Shown here in pieces: positions 62,006 through 64,000 of a stretch of 64,000 nucleotides of DNA; the stretch's first letter is position 1, and every line of letters starts with the position of its first letter. The stretch comes from Acarospora socialis (Eukaryota > Ascomycota > Lecanoromycetes > Acarosporales > Acarosporaceae), in assembly GCA_025617375.2 (NCBI GenBank), contig JAMYGW020000002.1:1178001-1242000 (forward strand). Direction: 5' to 3'. Under the pieces are notes generated by a model. The model was given only the letters and a program-made list of their open reading frames with translations. It had not been told where the DNA came from and did no database searches. Made by a program: the position numbers and the translations under genes.

Positions 62006-63793
62006 AGTTTCTTTCTTCAAAACTGAAAGACAGCATTCTCACTGTGACAACTATCTATAACTATGCTTTATATTCATCTGACATCTTATTTACTCTAAAA
62101 CTCATTATAATTCACTTTTATGATCTTATTGTTGTTGTGAATGTGAGTGAAAATGTGGTGTGTTTGAAAAGACTGAATTTGAGTGTGTTTTTGATGTAAA
62201 TGAAAATGTGTTGTAGCCATAGAAATGAGTGTGAAAATGAGTGTGAAATTGAATTAAAATCAACAAAACAAATGAATAAAGACTAATAATAAGCTGTGTC
62301 AAAAAGACATCAATTTGTATGCATTTTTGACATCAAAAAACACTAAAAATCATCATGATCTAGCTGTTTGTGTTGCTGTAGCTCTTCATCTGATTTGAAG
62401 ATTCAATGACATTGAACACAGAGTATTCAACAATGTGATCTATAAATATTCATAGAGATATTATATTTAACATGATAAACAGCATTTTCATCATCATCAT
62501 TGTTGTTGTTATCATCAGCAATCACATTGTAAATCTATAACTCATTCATAAATGTAAAATGTGTGAGTCTAGAAGTCTAAATCACATAAGTGTTTCATGA
62601 AGAATTATTTGAATTAGAATCTTCATAACATTGATGTGAAGACTGATTTGAAGACTGATTTGAAGATTAATATGAAGATTTATATAACAGCTGATTCAAA
62701 AATTGTTGACAGTGACTATATAGATCAAATCATATAGTTTTTTGTGAGTTTAAGACCTGAATAAAGATCTCTATTGAGATAGATTTCTTGAGATTGTGGT
62801 GAAGATCTGAGTCAATGTTTTAATAGATCATCATTAGTGCAGATAAGGTAGATAGATGAGCTGTTGTTGTATGATGAATAATAGTCTGCAAATACACTGT
62901 AGATTTACAATAATTGATGATGTTGTTGCAGATGTAGTATTTGCATGTGATTGAGATCATAGTGTTAATCAACAAAGATGCAAATTGTGATGTCAGAACA
63001 TCACATCATGTCTTAATACTATGAAGATTTATACATTTTATAGTAATTAACTCAGTTAAATATCAGTTCATAGTCTTGTTCTGAAGATTTATGCTGAGAT
63101 TTTTTCTAATTATATTGAGTCTGTGAACTAAGATTATCTTACAATTTTGACTGACAAATAAGTAAACATCACAAATTATAGACTTTCTTTCTGACATCAA
63201 TACATCTTCACTCATAAATCTAAAATCAAAAAGATCTAATTCTTTCACTCTATAGCATTTCAGCTGAATTTGAGATCTATAGAACTTGTATTGAGACTTA
63301 TATTGAGACTTATATTGAGACTTGTTTTGAGACTTGTTTTGAGACTCATTTTGAGACTTGTTTCAAGATGTTTCACAACCTTGCTCAGATACTCTAAACA
63401 CTAGATTAAATGTTTGCATTAGTTGTTTAAAGATCTCATTGACAGCATGTTTAATCACTTGTGCAGCTACTTGTTCAGCTACTTCTTTGACTATAGCTAT
63501 GACTTTGTCTTGAGTCATGAAGCTAGATCTTGATGATGTGAATGTACAATTAGTCTCTATGAATTCAGTGATCATTGATTTGTCACATCAATTTTGAATG
63601 TTTGTGAATATAACTGACATCAAATTCAAATCATTATTCATCATGTTATTCAAACTGTTTTGAGCAGTCTGACAAGTACTGAGCATCATAATTTGTATGA
63701 GAATTTGCTAGTAAATGAAAACTAGATGTAGAAACTTGACCAATCTAATTAAAGAATCAAGCATTAAGAATTTGTGCAGTTGGTGCTATCAAT
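62006..63793 (-). other. Internal region of element Y
   Basis: CpG-free, AT-rich. A gag-like frame lies on the - strand near the right LTR; no pol motif is seen. Short tandem repeats occur at 62,635-62,685 (TTGAAGACTGA type) and 63,290-63,365 (TTGAGACTTGTT type). A CAT/GTT trinucleotide patch lies at 62,489-62,515. Confidence 0.6.
63290..63365. repeat. 12-bp tandem repeat in element Y
   Basis: About six units of TTGAGACTTGTT/TTGAGACTTATA, seen directly. Confidence 0.85.
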
Positions 63794-63955
63794 TGTTAGA
63801 GTGTAAATCTAAGCTATGTGATTCAAGATATAATATATAAGTAAGTTAAGAAAGTAAGTAAGTAAAAAAATATAATCACTATATATGTAACAGAGATACT
63901 TAATAAGCATACTTAGTCAGCATGATCTCATGTGAAGTGATCATGTTCTGTAACA
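63794..63955 (-). repeat. LTR Y3
   Basis: 162 bp, TGTTAGAGTG to GTAACA, followed by the CATAC duplication. Confidence 0.85.
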
Positions 63956-64000
63956 CATACTCAACTTATTGTGATTATTAATTAATCAGATATAGTTGAA

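Larger units (their letters stand above)
44381..63955 (-). mobile_element. Element Y: outermost short gag-only LTR element, broken, host of the nest
   Basis: The flanking 5-bp duplication CATAC is at 44,376-44,380 and 63,956-63,960. Its LTR is about 162 bp, starts TGTTAG and ends TAACA. There are three LTR copies: Y1 and Y2 head-to-tail on the left and Y3 on the right. Y2 is split by element X. The own internal part is 62,006-63,793 (1.79 kb). A polypurine tract on the - strand abuts Y2 (62,008-62,019), and a gag-like frame on the - strand starts near Y3 (63,575 downward), so the element points left. No pol is present, so it looks non-autonomous. The internal region carries short tandem repeats. 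Fossil, broken several times, and oldest of the four because the others lie inside it. Confidence 0.75.

Overview
The window looks like a filamentous ascomycete (Pezizomycotina) chromosome. The host genes have short introns (49-138 bp) with GT/AG ends and CTAAC/CTGAC-type branch points, their proteins match typical Pezizomycotina families, and one end of the window is a repeat block mutated in a RIP-like way. A Dothideomycete is my best guess for the class, from overall style only.

The window has two compartments with a sharp edge near 41,330. From 1 to about 41,330 the composition is balanced and gene-bearing. In order: a kelch-propeller membrane protein (-, runs off the left end); a Sak1/Ssp1-type CaMKK-family kinase (+); an orphan 196-aa protein (+); a Crz1-like calcineurin-pathway zinc-finger factor (+); COX18 (-) head-to-head with ALG11 (+); a mitochondrial PP2C of the pyruvate-dehydrogenase-phosphatase (Ptc5) type (-) head-to-head with RQC1/TCF25 (+); an MFS hexose transporter (-); an aldo-keto reductase (+); NADP-glutamate dehydrogenase (+); and a CorA-like transporter (-). 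I resolved exon structures from splice sites and family conservation. Two are unusual: a GC-AG intron in the phosphatase and a 14-nt microexon in the reductase. The genes are housekeeping and signalling functions, several touching carbon and nitrogen supply (Snf1-activating kinase, hexose uptake, PDH phosphatase, GDH) and calcium signalling (CaMKK, Crz1). They do not form a biosynthetic cluster.

From about 41,330 to 64,000 the DNA is AT-rich, has no intact gene, and on reading contains no CpG at all, while TpG and CpA are abundant. This block is a fossil bed. From 44,381 to 63,955 it resolves into four LTR retroelements inserted one inside another, each still bounded by its own perfect 5-bp target-site duplication. 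The outermost is a short gag-only element (Y, TSD CATAC). Inside one of its LTRs sits a Ty3/Gypsy element (X, TSD GTAAA), which holds a second Gypsy family (Z+, TSD CAGTA), which holds an inverted copy of the same family (Z-, TSD ATGAA). All are broken many times. Element X carries a 39-bp, 15-unit tandem repeat downstream of its integrase zone. The 41,330-44,375 segment is an unclassified older repeat.

The most notable features are the fully readable four-level nest and the apparently complete, CpG-specific (not CpA-specific) decay with a sharp border next to a normal gene. I saw no CRISPR, rRNA or convincing tRNA gene, and no complete new gene system.
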